A stretch of DNA of 64,000 bases from Apricaphanius iberus (lineage: Eukaryota; Chordata; Actinopteri; Cyprinodontiformes; Aphaniidae): the NCBI GenBank assembly GCA_028564705.1, contig JAPXFQ010002824.1:2074501-2138500 (forward strand). Reading direction: 5' to 3'. Below, piece after piece: positions 25,901 through 40,900 of the stretch (position 1 is the first letter of the stretch; the number at the start of each line of letters is the position of its first letter). The position numbers were made by a program, and so were the translations under genes. A model generated the notes under the pieces. It was given only the letters and a program-made list of their open reading frames with translations. It was not told the origin of the DNA and did no database searches.

Positions 25901-28900
25901 CAATTGTTTAATTCATAGAGAAATTCTGAGTAGATCACAGCAGCCACAGTTCCTATGTGATACAGTCTGTAGTGCTCTGTAATAAAAGGGTTTAATGCAT
26001 GCTGGTTGTGATGCTGCATTTGGCTTTACCCTACCACTCAACAGTATGTCTGTGTTAGACTTTGTGCTGCTGCTAATGAGTCCTTCATTGGTCTAGTTAT
26101 GTCTATACCTAAAAAAACGGCACTTATCGCTGACTAGTAAGGGGAGTTGAGCCACATGTTTGACACCTAGGGTCTGGACACATACATGTTTTATTTTGTA
26201 CTTTCCCTCCAAGCCCCTAACTTTGTAGAACATTTCCAAAGACTTTCTGAACGTCTTTCATTTTTAAGCCACCATTGGGGACACACTAATAACATATATA
26301 CAGAAAAATGAGTGAAAAACCCCCAAAACAAAATAAGTGCAAAAACAAATGTTGAAAAAGATTACAAGAATATTCTATTACTGATTGTACATCATATATC
26401 AGACTATATAACAGTACAGTTCCACTGAAATTTGGTACATGTCGATAAATTAAGTGAACCAAAATCTTTACAGTAAAGAATGAGAGAAAACGCAGATGGA
26501 GGAAGGCCAATAGGTCAAAATCTGCATTCCTTCAGGCAACAACCTCCCATACCAATCACTCTGCTCAGTGACTCTCCACAGCTGTGTCATGTGGCATAAA
26601 TAATGAACTCAAATGATCAGACCTGTTCTCTGAGAGCATGTATGGGGGGTATGTAAAGGTATGTTCTGCATAAGCTGATGGATTCCTGAGCGTCCAACAG
26701 GGCCAGGGGAAAGTTGAATATGGGAAACATCTGGCCTGCTGTCGAGCACACAAACACACATGTCCCCCTCCTCCAAACTCTGAAACATGACCACATAATT
26801 GATTTATCAGAATGCCCCGTGTCAACTCCCAGGAGCCCATGCAACTCTCTGCCAGCCTTGACAGATTTAAAAGAAAACCTGACACTCATACATGCAACAT
26901 GCTTTTTAGCACGGTGCATATGCAACAGACTGCTAGAATTTCACATAGGTAGGGATCACGCTTTATTTTACAAAGCCTCGGCTTCCTGCATGTGTTGGCT
27001 GTGCAGGAGCTTAATGGATTATTAAGGCGGCACATATGCACAAGTTGAGCGTGACGCAAGCACAGCCATGGGAGTCAGAGGGTGAGGAACGAGGGTCAAG
27101 GTGATGATCGGTAAACTTTGGAAATGATCACTCAAATTAAGCTTGAAGGATGGCGAGGATTATTTTTTTTTAGCACGGATGTTTTATTAAAGCTCCTGAG
27201 TCTGTGTTTATGCTTTCTGCGTTGTCACAACTCACCTCCGTTCCTGTCACCATCGGGTTTCCAAGGTCGCAAACCACCATTCTGGACTCGTTGATCGTCT
27301 TGTACTCGCAGTTTAGTTGAGAGAGAGACTGGAGGAAGACAAACAGATGAGACTGGGAATGATGCGTGGGAAAGTGAAGGAAATAAGAGACCAACAGAAT
27401 CCAAAGGAGGGAAAAAAAAAGGGGAGGAGGAGTGATGGATACTCTGACACTAACAATATAATCAATAAAATAGCTCCATTACACACTCATTACTACACGT
27501 ACACACAGGTGTGTAAACAAACACTCGTACACGCGGACAAACTGACCCTATCCATTACCGTGGTTCCTAATGCAGCCTGTTAATCATGATAGGGTCTGTT
27601 GAGCTGATGCCAGTAATGCATATCCTGCTGATAGCCTTGCAATAATTAGGCCAGAATGCATGATTTAATGAAACAACAGGAAGTGATGCTGCACCATAAC
27701 TGCAGCCTCAAATAGCACACTTCCTTAACTCCTATTTGGCTACAGCAGCATAAGGGAACTGTGTTAGTCTAAAAGTGCCAATCTGAAGTTTACATGAATA
27801 TTATGCTAAACTGGATTTCTAAACAACGCATTTGAACTCGAATTATAAAACAAATTAATTGAATAATTAAGAGAATAAGTGAGTGCAAACGTTTCATTTT
27901 AGTGCTGATTTTGTCTAATTGTTGTGGGTTCAAAATCATATATAGAGGCTCAAATATTTTCATATAAGCCCTTCTAATATTTAAATAAATGCCCCATAGC
28001 AAGTCATTGCTATTGCTGAAGCTTGGAGTGGCCATACTGAAAGTCGAAATCAAGAAAAAATCTGACTTTACGAATGGGATGTCTGACTTCAGGGGGTGCT
28101 CCAGCTGATTTTTCCCACTCAAAAGTCAGAACTTTCTAGTTCTGACTAAAAATGTAACACACCAGCAGGCTGGGAGGCTCTAATGAAGAAACAGGGCCCT
28201 GCTACAAGTACATTCACCTTAAAGCATGGCTGGAATTTGCAGCTGCTCAGATGTCAAATAACTTTTCAAGTACGGTATAAAGGCTGTATGAAACAGATAC
28301 TGAGGTAGTTGGTCAATCTAACAAAAATAATTTTGTAAAATTCAAAGAGAAGTTTTCAAATCTAAGAAAATTATAAGAACATTCAAGCAAGTTGGTGTTA
28401 GCATCATGCTGAGGGTTTGTTTCACGACCTCCAAATCAGAATCAGAATGAGCTTTAATGGCCAAGTGCGACAACATACAAGGAATTTGCAGTTTACAGTA
28501 CGACCTGTCCAAGATCATTACATACAACAACAACAAAAACAGATCCAGGTCACTGTTGGGCATGCTCCCATGTATGAAAAGATAAGATCAGCAAAATGTC
28601 GGGGGGGGTTCCACGGTGGGGGAAAAAAAAGCATTCACATGTGTCTTGATCCGTAGTCCAGAGTCAAAAAACAGGTAATAGAAAAAAACACACCTAAACA
28701 TTTAAGAACATATTCAGACATTAACATTGACATTGACACATCAGGAGGGGATGGCCGGGTATGAGCTCCAGTCCACAGGTTAACGTGCTGCCATCGAGGC
28801 GCTCTGTTATCCAGCTTCCTGGCGAGACGGTGTGCGTGTGTCTGAATCCATGTCAGTGTGTGCGTCAGTAGATGTCGGTGTACGGGGGAGAGGATACTCT

Positions 28901-31900
28901 GTTTACATTCCTTTAACGGAAAAATGCAAAAAAGAAACTCCAGATAGAGGCACAGGACACAGAGCAGTGGGATAAGACACAGGAAGAGGAGGGAGAGAAA
29001 AAGCGTGCGTCCTCGCTGAGAGCCAGAACTTCCCCTCTAAATCAACAGCTGGATGGTTAAACTTGAAAATGTTCCAAAATGATACATAACAAACATTAGA
29101 ATCAAGGCTTGGTGATAAATTGATTTTATGAATTAATCTAATTTCCTTTTTATGAAGATTTAATTTTCAGAAAGACAAGTTGTTGTTTTTTGCTAATGCA
29201 TTACTTAGTCTTCCACAGATCAGAGTGATGTCAACCCGCCCATGACCTACCATCTTGGACACTTTACAGATAAATATGCCAGAATTAGCACAACAGCTAA
29301 ATTGCATGGATGTTTGTAAACTTCTGACTTGGAATGTATATTTCTATTCTTGATATCCACTTGCTAATAATTTCGTTTAGGAGTTGTGTGCCTTACCTCC
29401 ACCCTGCGTTCCACTCCAATGTAGTCTGCTTCTGGTGGTATCAGTGTGCACAGCTCGGCCTCGTAGGCCCCCTCTCCACCATTCACTGCTGTGATGGTCA
29501 GAGTGACCAGATTATCATCTCCAATCACCAACTCCGAGCGATCCCTGGATTTGTGTTTTCAGTCATCAGCACACACGGAGACAGAAACGGACAAAAAAAG
29601 AACCAAATCGCTACATTTATCCGTTTTTAGGACAGGACATAATGTGCAATCGGCTGCAAAGGAATGCACCCCCTTCGAACAGTGCTTGAGCCCGTATAGG
29701 TTAGTCACTGACTGGTGAAAGGATATTTATATAAAGCTGCCATGGAGATCCCATACAGCTGGAGACAAGAAAGGCTTTTCCACATACACATATTCACTCT
29801 AAATCTCTCACAGGTTAAAAAGGACCAAAATGTGAGCAGGTTTAATGTAAACTTTCGTTGAGGAACAGCAGATATTTAGTCTTTGCTTTAGCTTTGCTTT
29901 CTCGTATGCCTGTTGTTAGGATGTCTAACTGTTGAGTATTTTCAGGTTGGGGTCAAAGGGCGTGACTGTGAAAGCCTTACATGCTGGCGGAGAGCTGCAG
30001 GTCGGGGATGCATATGTTATCATCACCGCAGTCCAGCAGGATGTACGCCTGGGAAGAAACGAGACAAACATGGAGGACTGTTATGGGAACGTTTTTCAGC
30101 TAACTCAAGACATGTGGTTCTCAAAGTTTATATAACAAGGACAACCTCAGATGATACCAACTTTTTTCAAGCATCACCACACTGTCAAAAATGTATTAAC
30201 AGAGATGAAACCGCTATGTTACAAATAAAGTAACATAAGTAAAGCTTTATTCATATAGCACCTTTCTAGAATTTATCACAAAGTGATTTACAACAGAAAC
30301 AAGTACAAACAATCAGGAAATAATTTAAAACAGGAATAAAAAATAGGTAAAGGCAATGCTAAAAAGATTAGTCTTTAGCTGCTTTTTTTTAATCTAAGAG
30401 TTGACAGTTCTCAGACAGAACGAAAGAGAATTCCCGAGAAGGTGCCACCAAAGCAAAAACCCTATCCCTTTTGGTTTTAAGTCGAGTCTTTCTTAAAACC
30501 AGAAAATACTGATCACTACATCTTAAATACTTGCTGGGAATATAAGTTTGGACCAAGATCTCGAATTTAACTGTATATCAAGTGTGGAGCCAATGTAGCT
30601 CCAACAGTAAAGGAGTGACATGGGAGAACCTAGAAGAACCTGCTAGCAGTTTTGCGGTAGCATTCTGGGAAGTCTGAAGGCGGTTTATGGATTTTTTGCT
30701 TAAACAGGAGAAAAGTGAATTACAGTAGTCAAGATGCAACGAAATAAAGGCATGAATTACATTTCTAGTTCTGATCATGAAACAATGCGTCTCAACTTGG
30801 TGAAATTTCTCAGATGATAGAAACAAGAGCGAGTTAACAAGGTAACATGCGCATTGAAATTTAAGTTTGAGTCACGGGTTACCCCAAGATTACAGACCGA
30901 GCGCTTCACGTACTCAGAGGCCCAAGACTTTGAACAGTTTTTGGGACAAATATGTCCGGGGCACAGACCAAGACTTTGGTTTTAGCGTCGTTAAACTGAA
31001 GAAAGTTATTTGACATCCAGTGCTAGACAGATTCCAAAAAGCTAATTAAAATCTGATAAAATCTCTTAAATGAATCTTGAGGTTTAAAAGAAATAAAAAG
31101 CTGATTATCATCATCAAATTAGTTTCTTGTATTATATCTAAACAAACAAAAAAATCCATTGAAATTGCACAACAGGTTGATGTTTAATACAAATTTGCCG
31201 TAACAAAGATTTTCCTTTTTACTTAAAGGTTGAAATTTACAAGTTTTAAGATGAAAAAATAAACAGAAAATTCCGCTAAATTTTGATTTTTTTGTAAAGA
31301 AGTTGGAGATTTATTACCAACCCAATCTGAAAATCCAATATATAGCTCCTGTAAAATCTATTTATAGACTCCTTTAATTATTTGTATCTCCTCAAAACTT
31401 TCACACATGCACAACTCTCAGCCTCCTTACGTATACCACTAAAGACAACCAAACTTGGTTACACTGGTGGCACTTGTGCCAAAGTTTGAGAACTGTTGCT
31501 TCAGGTTCAATCGTGAAACCAAATATATACAAAAGTGAGACAATTAAAGAAGCTGGCACTGTGTCTGAACAGGCATGTGGAAGCTTTACTGTTGGGTTCT
31601 CTGATGATCTTTTAACCTGACAATCTGAAAAAATCTCTATGCAACTTTAACCAGAGGGCATTGATAGAACACAAAAAAAACAATAAATAATTGATAGTAG
31701 AGTCTTGCAAATCCTACTCAACATATAAATAGAGAAATATTGAGGGATATATTTTAGATAATTGAGGAAAAAGTAATCAATAGGTGCATGAATATTCTTT
31801 AGAATTCTTTGAATCTGATCTGCTCACCAAACCCAAGGTCTGGGAATAATAAAGGACCCCAGTGTTTATTTGAACACATCCAGTTTGTTAAAGAACAATC

Positions 31901-34900
31901 TAAGGAGGGATTATATTTCATTGTTTGCATGTCTAAAATTTTCCTTCTGCCGGGCTTTGTTGTACAGCGAGACATGTCCTCATAATTTTCTTTTATGTTA
32001 CTCTCAGACATTATGGGTAAAAAGGTTGGGCTGCATATCAGTAAAAAGTTGGGCGATCTATTTGGAACAATAAATATTTAAATTGACAAGTCTAATCTAA
32101 ATGAGTTTAAAATAATTGTTTCATGAGAGGTGCATCATTAAAAAAGCATGTCAGCATTGACAAGATGATTGCGTGGACACCCTACTAATCCAATAGATCA
32201 TATGATTCGGAAATGGTTTTCATCTGGAAACAGTTTTTTAATCATCATCTAAAATTTAATTGGGGCCACAGAGCAGGAATGCTTCCCTGGATAACATTTT
32301 ACACTGAACTAAAGCCTTCTGTTGCACATCTCTGCTTATTCTTCACCCACATGTTCCTGGAGGAAAGTGCTGCTGTACTCGTTGAGAATAGGCGGGAGAG
32401 TTTGGTCATGAGAAGGCGGAGCAAGGCTGTAGTTCAGGGCCAGTGCAATAGGGGTCAGTTTGTCCCGGAACTCGTCCTCCTCCTGTGAAGCAACAGGACG
32501 AGAGAAAATGTGGTCTTTTTTATTTTTATTGGTTAAACTAGTATATTTAACATTCTGTGGTGCTGATATGTAAATCTGCTGAGTCAAAGTTTTACTTTGC
32601 AAAAGCCATGAACTAGTGCTTGTATGTGCGCATAAATGTGGGGTTTGCTCACCTTCAGATAGATCTTGTAGCTCAGACATGCAGGTGGGCGACTTTGACG
32701 GAGCCTGAGGAGCCCTAAGTGCTGAGACTGCTGGTTGTCCAAGAAGAGGACTCTCTTAACCCCACCCCTTGTCCCTTTCAGCCAATCAAGCTGCAGCTCT
32801 GCTTTTAGCTCTGAACAGATGATGGCAACAAAAAAGGAGGAATTCAAATATCAGGTAACTAGAATTAGTGATAGCAATGGTAATGCAGATAGAAGTTATA
32901 TGCAAGTGTTTACTCTGTGGAGCTTTATTACAGTAAAAAGCAATATACCTCTTTATTGTCAATCTGTTATGCTTTGTACAGTGGGTAGCCTTTTTGACTT
33001 TTACACATTTTGTCATGCTAGAACAACAAACTGATTCTGTAAATGCAGTATGTGTTTTGATAGACTCTGCTGCAAAACTGCGGATACACTGAACTCTTTT
33101 AAATCTTAAATAAAAACATAACTATTTAGGCATGCTTTTGAGCAACTGATACTATTATTGCCAGTACTATTATTAAATGTTTCTATCCTAAATTGTTGTT
33201 TTTAATAAAATGCTATTGTTTTATAAATGTTTGTTTATGCTTTCTTTTATTAATTTTATGTTTTAATTTTCACATTTCTGTAATAATGTAAAGCACCTTA
33301 AATTGTCTAGTGTTGAAAATGTGCTTTACAAATAAAATTGACTTGCTTTGCATTTTATTTAGTGTTTTGAGTCAACTATACGTAGATTTGCCTTTTTACT
33401 GAAACCACAGCTACAGTTTTTATTTGGGAATGTCTCTATTAGACTTGTAAATCTGTTCATTATATGTTATTTTTGTCCATTCTTCTATGCGAAGCATATT
33501 AAGCTCAGCCATTGGCTTTGGAGCATCCTGTGAACATCCATTCTCAAATCATGCCTCGGATTCTCGACTGAATTTGATCTGGACTTTGACTGGACCGTTC
33601 TAACAAATGAATGAGTTTTCTTCTGCTGGAAGTTAAATCTCCACCCCAGTTCAAGTCTTTTTCAGCCTCTAAAATGTCTCGTTCTTGAATTTCTCTGTAA
33701 TTTTGCTCGATTCATTTTCCGTTTAACTCTAACAAGCTTCCCTATCCCACTTGAAAAAAGGTTTTCCACAGCATCCACCACCATGTGTCAGCACAGGGAT
33801 GATGAATTTATAGTGATCTTTATGGTTGTTCAATAACGATCTCAAACAAACCTCGGAACAGCTTTGTTTACACTGATATTAAATTAGTATATCAATTATG
33901 TGACTTTTTTGGGCAATTGTTTCAGTGGCAAATATTCTTAAAATATTGCTATTAAACAATTTCAACACAAATTGTTCATTTACATTTAGACACTACTTCG
34001 TGTTGGTCTATCCCATGAAACCATAGTCACAGAATATGAACTAGACTAAATATATTTCTAAAACACCACAGTTTGTTTTTTCTAACAGGTCAGACATTCC
34101 TATATTATCAGAAGGAGGTCTTAATCAGTAGTCTTCAGACAACTTATTCCCATGATTATACATTTTTTCCCATCAAACTGTGATGGCAGAGTTGTTCATG
34201 TGGACATAAAAGAGAGATGTAAAATGAATCTAAGATTTATTTGTCCTTACTGTAAAAGCTTAACCCTGCGTACAGTTGCTTACCTACAGTGTTTGGAATC
34301 CCCACGCCACTCACTGCAGCACACACATCCACTTTAAGACTGCAGTGGAAAAAAACAAACAAAAAACAAACATGTTTTGGATTAATTTAGGAAATCTGCG
34401 TTGTTCAAATCAGAACTGACATTCTTATTAATATAAAGAGCACAGGAGCTCTGCGCAGAGTGTTCCATAAATCGGATGCTTTAATTTATTTCTTGCGTTT
34501 CAAACTCAGGGTCATTACAAAAAAAACAACACAAAACACTAAGGGAAAAAATTGCTATTAAACAAGCCATTTCTTCCTTCCTCTACTCTAGGGGTCAATA
34601 GAAATTACTGTGGAGGCCCTACTATTAGGCACACAGACACTGGAGAATGGGAAACATTTCTGCATTTCCTCTGCTAATGTTTATTAAGCCGTATGTATGT
34701 GTGTTTTTGTGCGTGTTATCACCTCTTTAATCGACAACAGGAAAGGGCCTCCTACATTAGGAGATCTGCACTGCTAATACGCAGTAATCTGGTGGATCTC
34801 ATGGGTGTAACTTGCAGCAATGAAGCAGATGACTTCATGCAGGTTTTTGTTTCAGAATTGGCACCTGTGCGTTTCAATGTTGGGAGGATTTAAGCAACCA

Positions 34901-37900
34901 GGTTGCAGATGCTGTGCATATGTGTGTTTTTGTTAATAATTAGGATTTCCATTCGTAACACAATACTGATGATAATCGCCTGTTAAAATGTGTTTTGTGT
35001 AAATTAGAGTTAATAAGTTTATGTGACAAAAAAACCCAGTAGGTCCAGGTGGTTTCATATGTTACATGTGTTATTTAAATGTATCTTTGTGTTTGTTGTG
35101 GGAATGTGACTAATAAGTCTGTGTGTCACATTTAAGTGTATATTGCACATAAATGCCCCCCCTCCCAGGTTAGTCATTACTGTATACAATTTTCCCTGAA
35201 ATGCATCTTTACTCCTCCATCCTACACAGTTCGAGAGGGGCACTCAGTCTTTACAGTAAAACCCTTTTTGCAATGCCAAGAGTTTGCTCCAAAAACCCCA
35301 CACATTTACTTACAAATATCATTATGAAATCTGATTATAGAGCAAGTCTATTTTTATAGACAAGGCTGTATTGTTGCTGCATTAGTCAATAAGGATATAG
35401 ATGGATTTGGTTAAAGTTGTGTTTTCTCCCAGAGAAGTCCTGCTTGCTTTGTGACTCCCTCCCTCTCTATTAGGTCCAGCATTTCCTTTGGCCCTGGGTG
35501 CAGTTATTTGGCAGGTGTATGCACTTTTCATACTTAAGGAGCCCAGACAATGCTTTGCACAAAACAATGTATTTTCCAGTTAACTGGCTTTAATTCAAAT
35601 AATTACTCACTTACCAATTTTCCTTTTTCACTGGCTCACTTGTATCTTTCTATTTTGCTCCAGGTGTGGGTCAAATGTTAATATCAATGAGCTATGCACA
35701 GTCCTCTCAATATTTTCTTGCATTGGACTCATAGCAGAAAAAAAAAATCATCACTGCTCAAATTGTTATTACAAATGAGTTTTTGTTCTAGGAATTTATA
35801 ATGAAGCAGCAGCTAAGGTCCTGCATTTGAATCCTGGCTGGAGCTTCTGTTTGTGGAATTTGCATGTTCTCTGCACATGCAGGACGCCCTTCTGAGCTTA
35901 TACTGGTATAGAAGAGAACAAAACAAAACAAACAAGATTTCACAGTTTTCCTTAGTGAAAATTTTGGTTCCAAATGTTTGCCAGTTTTTCAAATAAGCAA
36001 AATGATTTTTTTTAAGTCACAGCTTGAAATAATCCTTAATAAAACTTCCAAATAAACTGAACGTCAGTTTAGAGTCTTAATGAATCAGCAGTACCAGAGT
36101 CCCAGGCTAATCTCAACACTTCTTAATGTACTGTCAGATGTATCCTCAGCAATTTTAGTGACCTCTTTTAACAAAAAAATCTTGGCAGTCCACATTTTTG
36201 CAGAGCTGTATTACAGGCTGTGCGCATTATTGTGTGGATCTAATGAACCCCAATAATCTAACCATTAAAAATGAAAACCTTCAAATGCAGCATTTGCAGC
36301 TGCAGATCCCTGTTTGTCTGTGTCATGTGACCTACGTTGTGCTCTGTAATCCACAGTTGTGTTTTTGTTAGGATGGAGTGCAGTGCAATAATTATTATGC
36401 GGTATAATTTTCCGAGCAAATAACACATTTTACGAAGCAGGACACCACTGTATTTATGAGCTATTGTTATTACATGTTACTCTTCTTGTCTGTGATTAAA
36501 TGGAATCGAAGAAAGCGAACAATTAGTCACATCAAAGCAGAGAGCAACCACGCTAAGGTTATTCAAACACTTCTTCTACCAGCTCCACATGAGAACATGA
36601 ACAGCAAGACTGAGATCTGAGATTAATGAAGACTGTCCCACCTTATGTCAGGATATTTAGTTCTTTAGAAAATTGGGTGGTTGAAGTAGAACAAAAAATT
36701 GTAATGTGATACAGATGCAATATTTGTTATTTTACTGCAGATGCATGGACTTGATTTTACTGAAGCCTTAGACTGGGACTTAATGTCAACAAATGAGGTC
36801 ATGTGTTGAGGAACTGTAGCAAAATTTGTAGCTCCCGCTAATTTATACTCCTGCTATTAGAGAAAATTATTTTTACACATCTTTTATAGGGGATTATGTA
36901 ATGTGGAAAATATAAAATATTTACGTTCCTGGTAAGCGAGTAACTAGGGCTGGGTATCGATTCAAATTTCAAGAATCGATTCGATTCCGATTCACAAAAG
37001 TTAGAATCAATTATCATGATCTGATCCAATTCGATCCTATTCAATCTTATCCAGCTCGATGTTGATATGGGTCAGTGCTAATAAATGTATTTTTTAAGCT
37101 GTTATTTTAATGATATGCCTGATATTCAATGACTTAACACTGGTTTAAGTAACAGTTCACCATGGAAAACTGTATTAACCCTTTCAGACACAAAACTTAA
37201 AATGGCCGTCTAGACTTTTCCTTCCTATTTTAGTTTTAAAAAAGGCAAACTATTCTAAAAAATAGAATCGATTTTTGAACTTGTGAATCGATTCGTTTCG
37301 ATTTCTACAAGAATCGATTCAGAATCGATTTTTCGATTATTTCAACACAGCTCTAGGAGTAACTAGTCATTGCTTTTACAGAGAAAAAATTACATTGCCA
37401 GAAGGAAAAAGGCTGTATTTTGCTCTTTAAACGTGGGAAAGAGGGGATATTTTTCAGCAAAAATTATTAAAAGAACCTTAGAAGTTTATTGAATTACATT
37501 CTGGACAACAGCCAGCATTGTTTTAATAACCTCTATGGTTACAAACTATTGAATTTATCAGGAAATCAGATACTTTACAACGTGACAGATATTTTTCTCA
37601 CTGTGTGGCAAGTCTGGAGCTTTATTCTACAGCTGCTGTTTGACATACATCATTAACTGAAACCCAACTGAATCAATACCACCAGCCCAAAAGCCAATGG
37701 CAATTTATTTATATAGGCTGAGTCTTGTTTTGACAAAATTCACACAGTTTAGCGCTTTTTGTTGATCCGACTCAAACCCGATTCCTTTTCCACTCGCTGC
37801 CAATACTCACATAGCACTACAGGAAAACCACGGTGGCAACTAGCCAAGCCCAACGTCTCCCATCCAAAACACTCCTTCAGCAGTTCCAGCCTCAATACTT

Positions 37901-40900
37901 CACGACCAACATCAGGCAGCAGCCAAGCAGCGGGAACCTTTCGACTTGTTCCCCTTAACTAAACTCGCGCCAAAGCTGCTCGAAGCCAGTTTGCCACCCA
38001 CAAGAACAATGATATAATCAAAACAGAATTATGCAGTCTCAAATTAATTGCAGAGTGCAATAAATCTGAGTTTTCAGGATATATGAGCCTGCTTTTTTCG
38101 TACTCGTTATTGCACTGGAAAATTAGACAAACACTCTTTAGCTAATGGCAGACATATAGAGCTGAGGGGCGAAGTATTTGATACATTTGTCAATGTGAGT
38201 GTGATTTTGAAAGAGTATATTTCATACTACATACCAGTTTAGTGTAAAGCAAACCAGGACAATTTTTGTTACAGATATGAGTTTTGGCGCCGCAGAGGGT
38301 CTCATTAATTTTATGTTTGTTTAAGGTTTGGAACTCTTTTCTTTCATGTACCTGCCCACTTTCACATCCTTAAAAACAGTAGATGACTGTTCAGTTCACA
38401 AATATTAAAACTTCATGTTACATAGTTTTCCGCCTAAACAACAAAAACCAAATTCACCCTCACAATAACTAGTTAATGTTTTTTCATCTGTTTAATATAA
38501 AATAAAATTCAACAAATGTAGGTCATGATGTCCTGTGCCAGTTAGTAAATTGATCATGATATCAAGCATAATTGCAATTGTTTTTTTTCCAGCTGTAAAA
38601 ACTCCATCTCTTTTGCCCCTATCAGCTGTGACACAGCAAGATTCTCAGTAAAACTCACTATATATGGTCCGTGTAACGCTTGTCAGTTCATTATTTCAAG
38701 GGAAGTGCAGAGGTTCTCTGTTACTGTGTTGTTACACTCTCATTATGCAAATTTAATTTATGAAATAGGATAACCAACAGCTTGAATATAAATGGCTCAA
38801 CATGCAATATGGTGCATTTAATAAATCTTCTACCAGATCAAATGCACTCCTGACCTCTGGATATGACACTGTCCATGGCACTGGAGTCAGCCATACTGAT
38901 CATTTAATTCTTTAGCAATTCTGCAGTAAAATTACATCAAAAGTATAACATGCATCCTTTAATGCCTGTTGAACCACATGACGGTGAAATTTGCTGATAA
39001 CATTGCATTTAGTGGATTTTGAAGCCATTTCAAAAGCCACCTGCATAGGAGTCAATGTGATACTGTTATGTTTTTAAAAAGTCATAAATCCAATATACTG
39101 CAGTGAACCAGTTTCATAATGTGTTATTTTCCACAGGAAACATGGACCAAATCTAATCATGTCTTTGTCATTTTTTCGTTGTTGCTGTTATAATATGAAG
39201 GTTCATTTGAATGCACCGCTGCTGCCACAGTCAAACCCGACTTGCCGTAATAAGTTGAATATACGCCTATGTCATTTTTTAATGGCGAGAAGCGGGGATG
39301 GCGTGACCGCGGTGAAAAACGCACGAGAATATGCCTGGTGCGGGCTTAATTTTATTAACTTTTGCATTCTTGAATTTTAAAATAGTTTAGTTTTTTCCCC
39401 AAACCATATGCAACCTGAACCCTCACACCCCCTTACCCAACGTATCCCCCCCCCCCACACAGCAATTAACACATGAAAACATTTATGGAAACTGCCATGG
39501 CCACGTGATGAGCCAAGTTAAGGGAATCTGCTAACTTAAACACAAAATTAGGCCTACATTGGAACAAATTCTGTTAAATTGACATACCTGAAATATGAAC
39601 ACAATTCTGTCGCGATTTAAGTCCCGGGCAGAAATGTTTAGGCGTTTTATGCCTTTGTGAAGACTAAACTGTGAATCCATCAGGTCGTGGCCGCCACCAG
39701 ATAAACAATTGAGAACGTCAATGAGCGCGCGGAAACTTTCGGCGCGTGCATTCACTTGCACCGCCCGGTCTCACCTCATCTCATAATGGTACAATCCAAG
39801 ACGAAATTGAAATGAAAAAAGGTCAATTACATATTTTTATAATAAATGAATAGGGCCATTTGCCGACTATAGCAGACACAGTGAAAATCGAAAAGACTGC
39901 TCAATTTTCTATTTGCGGCTGAACGAGTGAAAAATGAAAAACGAAACGACTGCTCAATTTTCTATTTGCGGCAGGAGGTGCTGCAAATTGAATAATGAAC
40001 TGACAAGCGTTACACGGACCATATATATTTCTGCTTTGGTTATAGAAAGATAAATGTGTCTGAAATTTGAAGAAACCAAGACAGACTACATTTCTAATTG
40101 TGGCCACTTCCAAACCCATAACAGGTTGGTCTTCCTATTTATAAAAAAAGAAAAAAAAGTCAACACTAAAAAAACATCAGTTATTTTGCAGTTATTTTGT
40201 AAATCGTTACTTAAAGGTCAAACAGGAAATTTAGATGTAACACAATGCTTTAAGCCACAGCTTCATTTCTCTGCTCATTTCAGAAACTCTACAACCCTTC
40301 TTACACCCTGCCTCCAGCATGTTTGGCACAAAAACAACTGCTCAAAAACAAAAACAAAAAATTACAGCCAGGAGTTAAAATTTGCTGAAACTATAATTCA
40401 AATAATGTGCTGTAGCAGTTAAAGTTAGCATCTGATTTGTTAGATTTCTGTTCGTGCATTTCTTCCGTCCATTAAACATATACATTGGAGTTGTTTCAGT
40501 CTTGCTTCCACGTGGTTCTAAATTCCAACGGGCTTCATCATTAATCTTTAAAATGACAACAAGGTACTTTGCTTCAAGCAACGGTAAAACATAAGACTAA
40601 CTGACCACCTCTTGTTAAAATTCCTCTTCAGTATAAAAATGTTTGCTACGTTGCATAGTGACCATTTTGCCTGATGCTGTTTTCTCCATCAAGTAGAAGT
40701 AGATTTATTACATCCCCACCTGAGTACAGTTGAGCCTACAAAGCAATACAACAGTAGTTCCTGTCTACACTACTGGGCACTTGGTTTGCTTCAATTTCCT
40801 TCAAGAGAAATAGACCCTGTTATGATAAATGTTTCCTTATTTCCTCTTTGAGACACTTGTTTAGATTTTCTTTTTGTTATTATTATTTTTTTTTAGCAAT

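Noticed and set aside
27121..27190. A tail-like run of T near the calf-1 exon as a retroelement end
   Set aside because: Only eight T residues and no element body or target duplication beside it.
29913..30233. 106-codon plus-strand frame
   Set aside because: Antisense shadow of the genu exon 29981-30048; no domain.
39896..39972. Possible CRISPR-like array from the repeated 24-mer
   Set aside because: Only two repeat units, in a vertebrate intron, inside an inverted-repeat element. The subterminal repeat explanation fits better.
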